A DNA stretch of 64,000 nucleotides from Actinophytocola sp044466355. GTDB lineage: Bacteria; Actinomycetota; Actinomycetes; Mycobacteriales; Pseudonocardiaceae. Position 1 is the first letter of the stretch. Each line of letters opens with the position of its first letter. Location: NCBI RefSeq assembly GCF_044466355.1, contig NZ_JBITMQ010000001.1, positions 992,001-1,056,000 of the forward strand. Direction: 5' to 3'. The notes under the pieces are model-generated. The model had not been told where the DNA came from. It saw nothing but the letters and a program-made list of their open reading frames with translations, and searched no databases. Shown here in pieces: positions 25,708-33,163 of this stretch. A program made the translations under genes and the position numbers.

Positions 25708-27042
25708 ATGTACGGCAGGCGTGAGCAGGTCGAGGCTCATTCGTTTCTGGTCGGCCGGATCCAGGCCGCGGTGCTCCGCACGGACCCGGACGCGCCGGAC
25801 CGTCCGCTGCGGCGGACGACCGTCGGCCTGGCCGGTGGCATCGGCGTCGCCATCCTCGTCATGGCGATCGTGCTGATCGTCGCCCTGTTCGTCGGCCGGG
25901 GGAGCGACGACTGGCGCGAGAAGCCCGGCACCCTGGTCGTCGACGAGGACTCCGGCAACCGCTACCTGCTCGTCGACGGCCGGCTGCGGCCGGTGCTCAA
26001 CTACGCGTCCGCGCGGCTGCTGGTCGAAGGCAACCCGCCGGTCGCGACGGTCGGCTCCGCCGACCTCGCGGACTTCCCCAAGGGCGCGCCGATCGGCATC
26101 GCGGGCGCCCCGGACACGCTGCCGCCCACCAACCCGTCGAACCAGCCGTGGACGGTGTGCGCGGGCGTTGACGACAAGGACCCGGGTGTCGCGGTCACCG
26201 TCGGCGACCTGCCTGGCGTCAGCGAGGTCGGCGAGAACGAGGCGGTACTGGTCAGCGCCGGTGGCGAACGGTACCTGGCGTGGGGTGGCACCCGGTTGCG
26301 GATCACCGCGCCGTGGGTGCCGCGCGCGCTCGGCCTGGACCCGGACGCGGCCGTGCCGGTGGACTCGGCCTGGCTCAACACGTTACCGTCCGGGCCGGAC
26401 CTCGGCCCCCCGCCGGTGACGCACGGCGGCGCGGGCCCGGTGGTCGCGGGCCAGCCGTCCGTGGGCGGCCAGCTGGTGACCGTGCCGGACGCGGTGGGGG
26501 ACAAGACGTTCGTCGCAGCGGAAGGCGGGCTGGTGCCCGTGTCGCCGACGGTCGCGACGCTGCTCGGGGCCGACCCGGACCAGCCGCGGCCGCCTGCCAT
26601 CGCGATCACACCGGCACAGCTCGCGGACCAGAACGTGCTCCCCGCGCCGGTGTGGCAGTCGGAACTGCCGCCGAACCCGCCCGCCGCGATGGATCTCTCC
26701 GGCCAGGTGCCGTGCGTGCGCTGGCAGGGCGACCGGGCGGCGCTCGTCGCCGCGCCCGGCATGAGCGGGTCCTCGTCGGACCCGGTCGGGGTGACGCGGG
26801 ACGGCCGGGTGGCCGACCTCGTCGAGGTCACCCCCGGCGCGGGCGTGCTCGCCCGCACCCGACCGGCGCCCGGTGTGCCCGGCGCGGGTGTCTACCTGGT
26901 CACCGAAGCGGGCGCGAAGTTCCCGGTAGCCGACGAGAAAGCCGCGCAGGCACTGGGTTATGCGATCGACGCTGCCCAACTGGTCCCCGCGGAGCTGTTG
27001 GCGCTGCTGCCGACCGGACCGGTGCTCGACCTCATCGGCTAG
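25708..27042 (+). CDS. eccB: ESX core component EccB
   Basis: The product has 444 residues. GGAAAGGAGG precedes the ATG. The N-terminal signature EQVEAHSFLVGRIQAAVLRTDPDAPDRPLRRTTVG is cytosolic, then one membrane helix (~42-68). A large extracytoplasmic domain (PGTLVVDEDSGNRYLLVDGRLRPVLNYASARLL...) carries the conserved Cys pair (TVC, PCV). Known of the family: EccB forms the outer-facing part of the ESX inner-membrane complex with EccC and EccD. It is the only EccB in the window; no EccE is seen. Confidence 0.95.
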   Translation: MYGRREQVEAHSFLVGRIQAAVLRTDPDAPDRPLRRTTVGLAGGIGVAILVMAIVLIVALFVGRGSDDWREKPGTLVVDEDSGNRYLLVDGRLRPVLNYASARLLVEGNPPVATVGSADLADFPKGAPIGIAGAPDTLPPTNPSNQPWTVCAGVDDKDPGVAVTVGDLPGVSEVGENEAVLVSAGGERYLAWGGTRLRITAPWVPRALGLDPDAAVPVDSAWLNTLPSGPDLGPPPVTHGGAGPVVAGQPSVGGQLVTVPDAVGDKTFVAAEGGLVPVSPTVATLLGADPDQPRPPAIAITPAQLADQNVLPAPVWQSELPPNPPAAMDLSGQVPCVRWQGDRAALVAAPGMSGSSSDPVGVTRDGRVADLVEVTPGAGVLARTRPAPGVPGAGVYLVTEAGAKFPVADEKAAQALGYAIDAAQLVPAELLALLPTGPVLDLIG

Positions 27043-27083
27043 TGCCGGCGAGTCATGAAAACAACGAAGGAGGAGATTTCCTG

Positions 27084-27371
27084 ATGGCGAACTACGGCTA
27101 CGACGACGGAATGCTGTTGCAGGTCATCGGCGCCACCGAAACCGCGCTCGGCCAGATGAACCAGGTGAACAGTGCCGTGCTCGGGATCTCCGGTCAGATG
27201 CCGGTGGTCAACAACTCGACGTCCGGGGTGAAGCTCGCCGGTCTGCTCGGCGACTGGAGCACCGACTACCAGAAGATCGTCACACAGCTGTCCGAGCTCA
27301 ACACCAAGGCGCAGGGCCTGCTTGCGCTCAGCCGCAACATCGAGGTCGAGACCGGCGGCGCGGCCCAGTAG
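27084..27371 (+). CDS. WXG100-like protein
   Basis: The product has 95 residues with GAAGGAGGAG before the ATG at 27084. Two helices surround a turn where GDWSTDY replaces the canonical WXG. The size, the hairpin pattern and the position directly after EccB and before a second WXG100 gene support an Esx-type secreted pair for system 2. Confidence 0.8.
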   Translation: MANYGYDDGMLLQVIGATETALGQMNQVNSAVLGISGQMPVVNNSTSGVKLAGLLGDWSTDYQKIVTQLSELNTKAQGLLALSRNIEVETGGAAQ

Positions 27372-27403
27372 CCGACCGAACCTTTTCCAGAAGGGACCCA
27401 TCC

Positions 27404-27694
27404 ATGACCGCGTTCGACGTCAACCACGACGGCTACCTCGACGTGAACGAGCAGCTGTACCGAGCGGTCGGCCAGCTCGGCACCATCATCGAGGAACTCA
27501 ACACCTCCCTGAGGAACATCCCCCAGGCGACGTGGGGCCAGGCCGCGCCCATCTGGCTGGAGAACCAGCAGCAGTGGAACTCCGCCTACGCGAACATGAC
27601 CCAGCGGATCAACGTCACCTCGGTCTCGTCGATCAACATCCACGAGATCTTCAAGGGCGGCGACCAGTCGGGCGCCCGCATCTTCCTCGGCTGA
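27404..27694 (+). CDS. WXG100 protein with an N-terminal EF-hand calcium loop
   Basis: The product has 96 residues. Residues 5-16 (DVNHDGYLDVNE) match the 12-residue EF-hand loop: acidic/amide at 1, 3, 5 and 9, Gly at 6, hydrophobic at 8, Glu at 12. The rest is a WXG100 hairpin with ATWGQAAPIWLENQQQWNSAY. Partner of the preceding WXG100-like gene, 32 bases away. The loop would bind calcium outside the cell, where calcium is high, and could trigger a conformational change after export. The EF-hand match is direct; calcium binding is inferred. Confidence 0.85.
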   Translation: MTAFDVNHDGYLDVNEQLYRAVGQLGTIIEELNTSLRNIPQATWGQAAPIWLENQQQWNSAYANMTQRINVTSVSSINIHEIFKGGDQSGARIFLG

Positions 27695-27745
27695 CCCACG
27701 TGACATCGGCATTCCTGTTGACGGCATAGCTGGAAGGAGAATTCG

Positions 27746-29731
27746 GTGGGAGAGACGGATCCGGCGCAGATCCTGCCCGCGAAGAAACAGGTCACGGACA
27801 CGAACGTGTCCGCTCCCGTCGGGACTCCGTTGCTGCCGCCGATGGGGATGCCGATGTCGCACCAGCCGGCCACGCCCGGCGAGCCGAGGGTGCCTGCCCA
27901 CACCGAGGACGTGCCGGTCCTCCCGGCCGACACCGTCGTCGAGCCGTTCGGCGCGACCATGGCCGTCACGGCACACGAGGTCGCCACGCCCGCGATCCCC
28001 GCGACCCTGGCGGAAACCGCGGTGCCACGAACGTTCGAGCGTCTGGAGCCCGCGATCCCGGCGGAACCCGGCACACCGCTTGAGCCGCGCCTCCTGCCCG
28101 CGCGGCTGGAACCGGCCGAACGCGGCATCGAACCACTCGAACCACTCCAACCGGTCGAGCGCACGAGTTGCCGGTGCTGCGGTGACACGCACGACGGCCA
28201 GGAGGACCGCCAGTTCGAACGCTCGGGCGACCGCGCCCAGGACGATGAGCCGAGGCTTGACCACGATGCCGTGCCCGGCCGTGACGCGGTACCCGACAAC
28301 GAGGTGCGGCTCGTCGACAACGACGTCCCGGTCGAGTACGGCGAGCCGCGTGAATTCGTGCGTTCCGTCAAGCCCGCGGGCGACGTGACCGATCCCGTCC
28401 GCACGGACGACGACTCCGACTCGTGTTGCTGCTGTTGCGGCGACCACCACGACTTCGACCGCGTGTCCGACGACGAGGACACCGCCACGAACGTGCCGGT
28501 CACCGACACGGACGACCACGAGGACGAGGACCGCGGCGGGCCGGACGATGACAGGGAACGTCCCGGCCGCGACGACGACGATCACCACGGCAGGGGCGAA
28601 GACCGGGGCGATGACCGGCGCGGCGACGACGAGGACGACTGCCGCCACGACGACAAGGGCGACGACAAGGGCAAGGGCGAAGGCAAGGGCGAGGGCAGGC
28701 ACGACCCGGACACCCGGGGAGACGGCACGCCGCGCGAGGACCGGCCGTGGAAGGCGGTGACCGAACGGCCCGTCACCGAGCCCGAGACCGCGTACGCGGT
28801 CCGGCAGCGCGCGCCGGACGCCCCGAGGCACACGCCCGGCGAGACGATGGCCCCGCCGTCGAGGGCGAACAGGCTCGAGAAGCCCGCCGAACCCGACCCG
28901 GTGCAGGGGAAGCCCGCCCAGGTCGCCAGGCTGGCGCCGACCACGTCCACCCCGAAGCCCCGCACCGTCCTCAACGGAGAGCGGGTGCCCGCCACCCAGC
29001 TCGTTCCACCCGCCCCGCCGAACGAGGACGAGCCGCCACCGTCGAAGCCCGCCGAAACCGAGCGGGCCCACCGGATGCTGGCGCCGATGCCGGTGCGGAG
29101 CGACACGGGCAACCCGCCACCCACTCCACCGCCCGCTCCGCCGCCCGTGGTCACCTCGACGCAGCCGGGGCAGGAGGGCGCGGGCAACCCGCCGGTCCCG
29201 CCCCCGACCGAGGTGAACTCGCAGAACACCCCGGCGGTCCGCACCACGGCGGTGCCTCCGGTCGTCGGGAGCCCGGAGTCGGTCGGTACCAACCCCGGCA
29301 ACAATCCCTACAACTTCGGGGGAACGTACGGTCAGACCACCGCCCCGCCCACGGACGGCAACGTCGGCCCCGACCCCAACGTCAAGTTCGACGAGGGCCA
29401 GTACAACCAGCTGATCAACGTGATCGCGGACATGGAAGCAGGCGTGTTCAACTCCGTCGTCATGGGCGACGTGTACCTCGGTAGCGAGTTGAAACTGCAG
29501 CCCTCCGGCCAGACATGGCAGCCCGCGGTCGATCTGGTGAGCAGGGGCAGCAACTTCGGCGGCTCGGTCGACACCCAGACCACCAGCCTCGGCGACTCGC
29601 TGTCCAGCTTCCACGACGCTCTCGAGGACGCGAAGGCCGTGTTCAAGAACACCGACGACCTCGCGGCCTACGACGCGACGAAGTTCACCACCGAGTATCC
29701 CGGGTTCAACGGCGGACTTTCCGGCGCGTGA
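27746..29731 (+). CDS. Large Cys/His/Asp-rich protein with C-terminal WXG-like domain
   Basis: The product has 661 residues from the GTG at 27746, after GAAGGAGAA. A Pro/Glu-rich leader is followed by two copies of a CxCCGDxHD motif: residues 142 on (CRCCGDTHD) and 229 on (CCCGDHHD, within a run of five Cys at 227-231). Next is an extreme Asp/Glu/His/Arg stretch (~240-330), a Pro-rich region, and a helical end (~560-661) of WXG type. No signal peptide is visible. The motifs suggest binding of several metal ions. It lies between the Esx pair and the PPE-like substrate, so T7SS export is likely. No known family is recognised. Confidence 0.75.
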   Translation: MGETDPAQILPAKKQVTDTNVSAPVGTPLLPPMGMPMSHQPATPGEPRVPAHTEDVPVLPADTVVEPFGATMAVTAHEVATPAIPATLAETAVPRTFERLEPAIPAEPGTPLEPRLLPARLEPAERGIEPLEPLQPVERTSCRCCGDTHDGQEDRQFERSGDRAQDDEPRLDHDAVPGRDAVPDNEVRLVDNDVPVEYGEPREFVRSVKPAGDVTDPVRTDDDSDSCCCCCGDHHDFDRVSDDEDTATNVPVTDTDDHEDEDRGGPDDDRERPGRDDDDHHGRGEDRGDDRRGDDEDDCRHDDKGDDKGKGEGKGEGRHDPDTRGDGTPREDRPWKAVTERPVTEPETAYAVRQRAPDAPRHTPGETMAPPSRANRLEKPAEPDPVQGKPAQVARLAPTTSTPKPRTVLNGERVPATQLVPPAPPNEDEPPPSKPAETERAHRMLAPMPVRSDTGNPPPTPPPAPPPVVTSTQPGQEGAGNPPVPPPTEVNSQNTPAVRTTAVPPVVGSPESVGTNPGNNPYNFGGTYGQTTAPPTDGNVGPDPNVKFDEGQYNQLINVIADMEAGVFNSVVMGDVYLGSELKLQPSGQTWQPAVDLVSRGSNFGGSVDTQTTSLGDSLSSFHDALEDAKAVFKNTDDLAAYDATKFTTEYPGFNGGLSGA

Positions 29732-29751
29732 CCGTCCGCAGGAGGTGAGTT

Positions 29752-32442
29752 GTGACTGATCCTTTCGGCGCACCGCCGAAGATCACCGGCGAGGACTACT
29801 CGAACGTGACCTTCGAGCAGGTGCTGTTCGCGGTCACCGGCAACGGGGTGAACCTGCGCGGCATCCTCGACACCGGGCAGGTGCCCGGCAAGGGCTGGTT
29901 CGTCGTCGGCGGAGAAGGCGGACCCAAACCGGGCGACGAGCAGACCGACGGCCAGTCCGGCGGCACCGCGAACACCTACCACGCCTGGGACATCTGGTAC
30001 GTCAACGTCAACCGGGACGACGTCCAGGCCGGCAACTGGACCACCGCGGTCAACCGCATCAACGACGGCATGGACGAGGTGGCCGGCGCCAGGTACGGCC
30101 TGATGGACGTCAACAAGCTGCACTCCGGCAAGCAGGTGGTCGACCAGTGGCTCCTCTGGCTCAAGACCAACGAGGAGACGCTGCGGCAGTGGGTCAAGAA
30201 GCTCACCAGTGACGACTCGGCCTTCAAGGGCAAGGCCGCGTACGCCATCCAGCAGGCGGTGGAACGGCTCGCGGACCACATGGACTACCTGCACGACGAG
30301 GTGGTGGTCAAACGGAAGACCTCCCAGGCGCTGGAGACGACAGCGGAGGCGCTGAGCCGGTTCGCCACCAGCATGGCCTTCGTGTGGGCCTTGTACGTCG
30401 GCGGCCTGAGAAACATCGTGGGCAACACCATGGACGCGGTCATCGCCAACGTCAGCAGGTACCTGCGCGGCATGGGCCTGGTGCACGGCGAGCCCAACTA
30501 CGTGCTGGACCTGCTCGTGGAGTACGGCAGCAGGACCGACGCGGAGACCCACATCAAGAACGTGATCTCCAGCTACAGCTCCGACGCGGTGCAGGGACCG
30601 AAGGTCGTCGGTTCGTCGAGCAGCTCGCACACGCAGGGCAACAGCTACGCGGCGCATTCGTGGTCCACCAACACCAGCTTCACCATGGACTGGACCGACC
30701 CGGCGTACAGGTTCACTCCGGGCGGGCCGCTCCCGACGGATCTGGGCGTGCTCAGCGGCCCGCTGGACCAGCAGGCCACATGGGACGCGATCAACGTCAA
30801 GATCAGCAACTACGTGCGCACCACGATGAAGCCGCTGGACACCTGGGCCGGGGAACTGATCGCCAACCTGGCGTCCGCGTACGCCAGGACCATCGCCCCC
30901 CTCAAGGCGCTCACCCCGTACAAGCCGACGCCGACCGGTGGCGGCGCGGGGGGCGGCAACGTCCCGCCTCCTGGTGGCGGTGGCAACCTCCCGCCGCCGC
31001 CCGGTGGTGGCAACTTCCCGCCCCCGCCTGGTGGCAACAACCAGCCGCCCCCGTTCGGTGGTGGGAACGAGCCGCCTCCGTTTGGTGGTGGGAACCAGCC
31101 GCCGCCGACCGGTGGTGGGAGCGTGCCGCCGCCGTTGGGTGGTGGGAACGTGCCGCCGCCGTTGGGTGGTGGGAACGTGCCGCCGCCGTTCGGTGGTGGG
31201 AACCAGCCACCGCCGTTCGGCGGCGCGAACCAGCCGCCGTTGGGTGGTGGGAACGTGCCGCCGCCCTTCGGTGGCGGGAACCAGCCACCCGGAGGCGGCA
31301 ACGGCAACCTGCCACCGTTCCCGGACTCCGTCACGGGCAACCTTCCGCCTGGCGGCGGGAACAACCTCCCGGGGAGTCCCGTCCCGTTCGTCCCGCCGGG
31401 CGGTCTGGTCGGCCCGACGGGCTCGAACAACCCGCCAGTCAACAACAGGTTGGTGGACTCGAACGGGAACCCGATCACGGACCCGTTCGACCCGGCGAAC
31501 GGGGGCCCGTCGTTCAGCACCAGCAACCTGCCGTCCGACCTCGGCGAGTTCCCGCCGGGCGGCACCAGCAACCTGCCCGGCGACTTCAGCAACCTCCCTG
31601 GGCTGGAGAACCCGCCCGGTGGCGGCACCAACCTGCCGGATGACGTCACGAACTTCCCGCCGGGACTGGAGAACCCGCCGGGCGGCGGCACCAACCTGCC
31701 CGGCGACTTCACGAACCTTCCTGGGCTGGAGAACCCGCCCGGCGGCGGCACGAATCCGCCGGGCGACTTCAGCAACCTTCCTGGGCTGGACAACCCACCC
31801 GGCGGCGGGACCAACCTCCCGGGCGACTTCACGAACTTCCCGCCCGGCGGGAGCAGCAACCTCCCCGGGGACTTCTCGAACCTGCCCGGCGGAAACGGCA
31901 ACCCGTCCGGCGGCGCGACGAACATGCCGGGTGGCTCGACGAACATGCCCGGCGACGTCTCGAACCTGCCCGGTGGCGGCGGCGGTGGCGGAGGCGCGCC
32001 CGGGGGCGGGTTCGGCAACCTGCCGGGCGGCGGCAACGGTGCGACGGGCGGGTTCGGTGGCGAGGGCTGGTCGGACTGGTCCGGCCAGAGCCAGGACACC
32101 GACACCGACGGGTCCGCCTTCGCCAGCGGCGGCGGGCAGCGGCCGGGGTCGCCGATGATGCCACCCATGATGCCGCCGATGATGCCCGGCAACCAGGGCG
32201 GCAGCAAGGAACGTGAACGGCAGACCTGGCTGTCCGAGGACGACAAGGTCTGGGGCACCGAGCCGGGCGCGGGCAACGGCGTCATCGGTCTGCCCAACGA
32301 CATCGACTTCTCCGCGGACGAGCCACTCGCGCCGACCCACGTGCACGTCAGTTCCACGACGCCACGCGGCAAGCCGGCCGACAAGGCCAAACAGCCGGAG
32401 AAGCAGGCCGACCAGACGGCCGAGCAGACGGCGACCAGCTAG
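29752..32442 (+). CDS. PPE-like T7SS substrate with two Pro/Gly tandem-repeat tracts
   Basis: The product has 896 residues from the GTG at 29752, after AGGAGGTGAG. Residues ~1-395 are a folded helical domain (AWDIWYVNVNRDDVQAGNWTTAVNRI... and long helices). After that come two repeat tracts: PPPFGGGN-type octapeptides (bases ~31057-31280), then ~20-residue units around NLPGDFSNLPGLENPPGGGT (~31560-31860). A Met/Pro patch precedes RQTWLSEDDKVWGTEPG, the same end motif as in the PPE-like protein at 3211-4398. It ends in a Lys/Gln/Ala-rich tail. Likely secreted or wall-spanning; the repeats resemble structural or adhesive regions rather than an enzyme. Confidence 0.8.
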   Translation: MTDPFGAPPKITGEDYSNVTFEQVLFAVTGNGVNLRGILDTGQVPGKGWFVVGGEGGPKPGDEQTDGQSGGTANTYHAWDIWYVNVNRDDVQAGNWTTAVNRINDGMDEVAGARYGLMDVNKLHSGKQVVDQWLLWLKTNEETLRQWVKKLTSDDSAFKGKAAYAIQQAVERLADHMDYLHDEVVVKRKTSQALETTAEALSRFATSMAFVWALYVGGLRNIVGNTMDAVIANVSRYLRGMGLVHGEPNYVLDLLVEYGSRTDAETHIKNVISSYSSDAVQGPKVVGSSSSSHTQGNSYAAHSWSTNTSFTMDWTDPAYRFTPGGPLPTDLGVLSGPLDQQATWDAINVKISNYVRTTMKPLDTWAGELIANLASAYARTIAPLKALTPYKPTPTGGGAGGGNVPPPGGGGNLPPPPGGGNFPPPPGGNNQPPPFGGGNEPPPFGGGNQPPPTGGGSVPPPLGGGNVPPPLGGGNVPPPFGGGNQPPPFGGANQPPLGGGNVPPPFGGGNQPPGGGNGNLPPFPDSVTGNLPPGGGNNLPGSPVPFVPPGGLVGPTGSNNPPVNNRLVDSNGNPITDPFDPANGGPSFSTSNLPSDLGEFPPGGTSNLPGDFSNLPGLENPPGGGTNLPDDVTNFPPGLENPPGGGTNLPGDFTNLPGLENPPGGGTNPPGDFSNLPGLDNPPGGGTNLPGDFTNFPPGGSSNLPGDFSNLPGGNGNPSGGATNMPGGSTNMPGDVSNLPGGGGGGGGAPGGGFGNLPGGGNGATGGFGGEGWSDWSGQSQDTDTDGSAFASGGGQRPGSPMMPPMMPPMMPGNQGGSKERERQTWLSEDDKVWGTEPGAGNGVIGLPNDIDFSADEPLAPTHVHVSSTTPRGKPADKAKQPEKQADQTAEQTATS
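31057..31280 (+). repeat. In-frame 24-27-base tandem repeats (PPPFGGGN units)
   Basis: About nine units of roughly 24-27 bases coding PPP-(F/L/T)-GGGN-x inside the PPE-like gene. All are in frame, so unit loss or gain would change length without breaking the protein. Confidence 0.8.
31560..31860 (+). repeat. In-frame ~60-base tandem repeats
   Basis: About five units of ~20 residues (core NLPGDFxNLPGLENPPGGGT) in the PPE-like gene. Copies are degenerate at synonymous and a few residue positions. Confidence 0.75.
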
Positions 32443-32450
32443 GAGGTCGG

Positions 32451-32846
32451 ATGTTCTCCCCACTGCACAACGAGATGAACGACGCGATCGGACAGTTGCG
32501 GGCCAGACAGGAACAGCTCGCCACCGCGTTCGGCAAGGTCGAGGAGGTGGCCGCCAGCGCCACCACCAAGGACAGGTTGATCAAGGCCACTGTGGACGGT
32601 CAGGGCCGGCTGACGGAGCTGGCGTTCAAGGGCCAGCGGTGGCGTGAGATGGCGCCCAAGGAACTGTGCGCGAAGATCGTGGAGGTGGTCGCGGACGCGC
32701 AGGGGAAGGCCGCGGCCTCGGTGCAGGAGCTGATGACCGGTCTGCTCCCGGACGGCGTGGACCTCGAGCGGCTGCGCGAGACCGGCCCGGACCTGGACGC
32801 CATGATCGACTCGGCGATCGCGGACGTCGGGCGGTGGTCGCGATGA
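32451..32846 (+). CDS. YbaB/EbfC family protein
   Basis: The product has 131 residues; AGGAGG precedes the ATG at 32451. A helix (EMNDAIGQLRARQEQLATAF) is followed by the YbaB strand signature (ATVDGQGRLTELAFKGQRWREM) and a helical end. It overlaps the next start (ATGA). Like the copy at 11557, it sits between T7SS substrate genes. Confidence 0.83.
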   Translation: MFSPLHNEMNDAIGQLRARQEQLATAFGKVEEVAASATTKDRLIKATVDGQGRLTELAFKGQRWREMAPKELCAKIVEVVADAQGKAAASVQELMTGLLPDGVDLERLRETGPDLDAMIDSAIADVGRWSR

Positions 32847-33154
32847 GCGACCGCCTCTACGTCGACGTCGCCGCGCTCACGAACGGCGGCATCAACCTCG
32901 ACGAGTGGTCCAGGCTGGCGAAGGACATCGCGGGCAGGGTGGACCGTGCGGTCTCGCTGTACCGGCACGCGGGCGGCGGCGGCGAGATGGGCGAGCAGTA
33001 CAACACGAACTACAAGCCGGGCGAGGCGAAGGCGCTGCAGTTCCTGGTGATGCTCAACGAGATCGTGGGCAGCTACTCCGACCGGACGCTCCAGGTGGCG
33101 CGGAACTTCGAGGACACGAACAACGAGGCCGACCACACCGCACCGAACGCGTAG
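32843..33154 (+). CDS. EspC/WXG-like partner of the giant effector
   Basis: The product has 103 residues, starting at the coupled ATG at 32843. It has two helices: LDEWSRLAKDIAGRVDRAVSLY and ALQFLVMLNEIVGSYSDRTLQVARNFEDTN. A Gly-rich turn joins them (HAGGGGEMGEQYNTNY). It lies nine bases before the giant effector gene and probably forms its secretion partner or chaperone, as small EspC/WXG proteins do for large T7SS toxins. Confidence 0.7.
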   Translation: MSDRLYVDVAALTNGGINLDEWSRLAKDIAGRVDRAVSLYRHAGGGGEMGEQYNTNYKPGEAKALQFLVMLNEIVGSYSDRTLQVARNFEDTNNEADHTAPNA

Positions 33155-33163
33155 GGATCCGCC

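Noticed and set aside
29668..32463. Antisense frame over the PPE-like gene
   Set aside because: The sense gene has RBS, folded N-terminus and conserved end motif; the antisense one is a shadow of the repeats.
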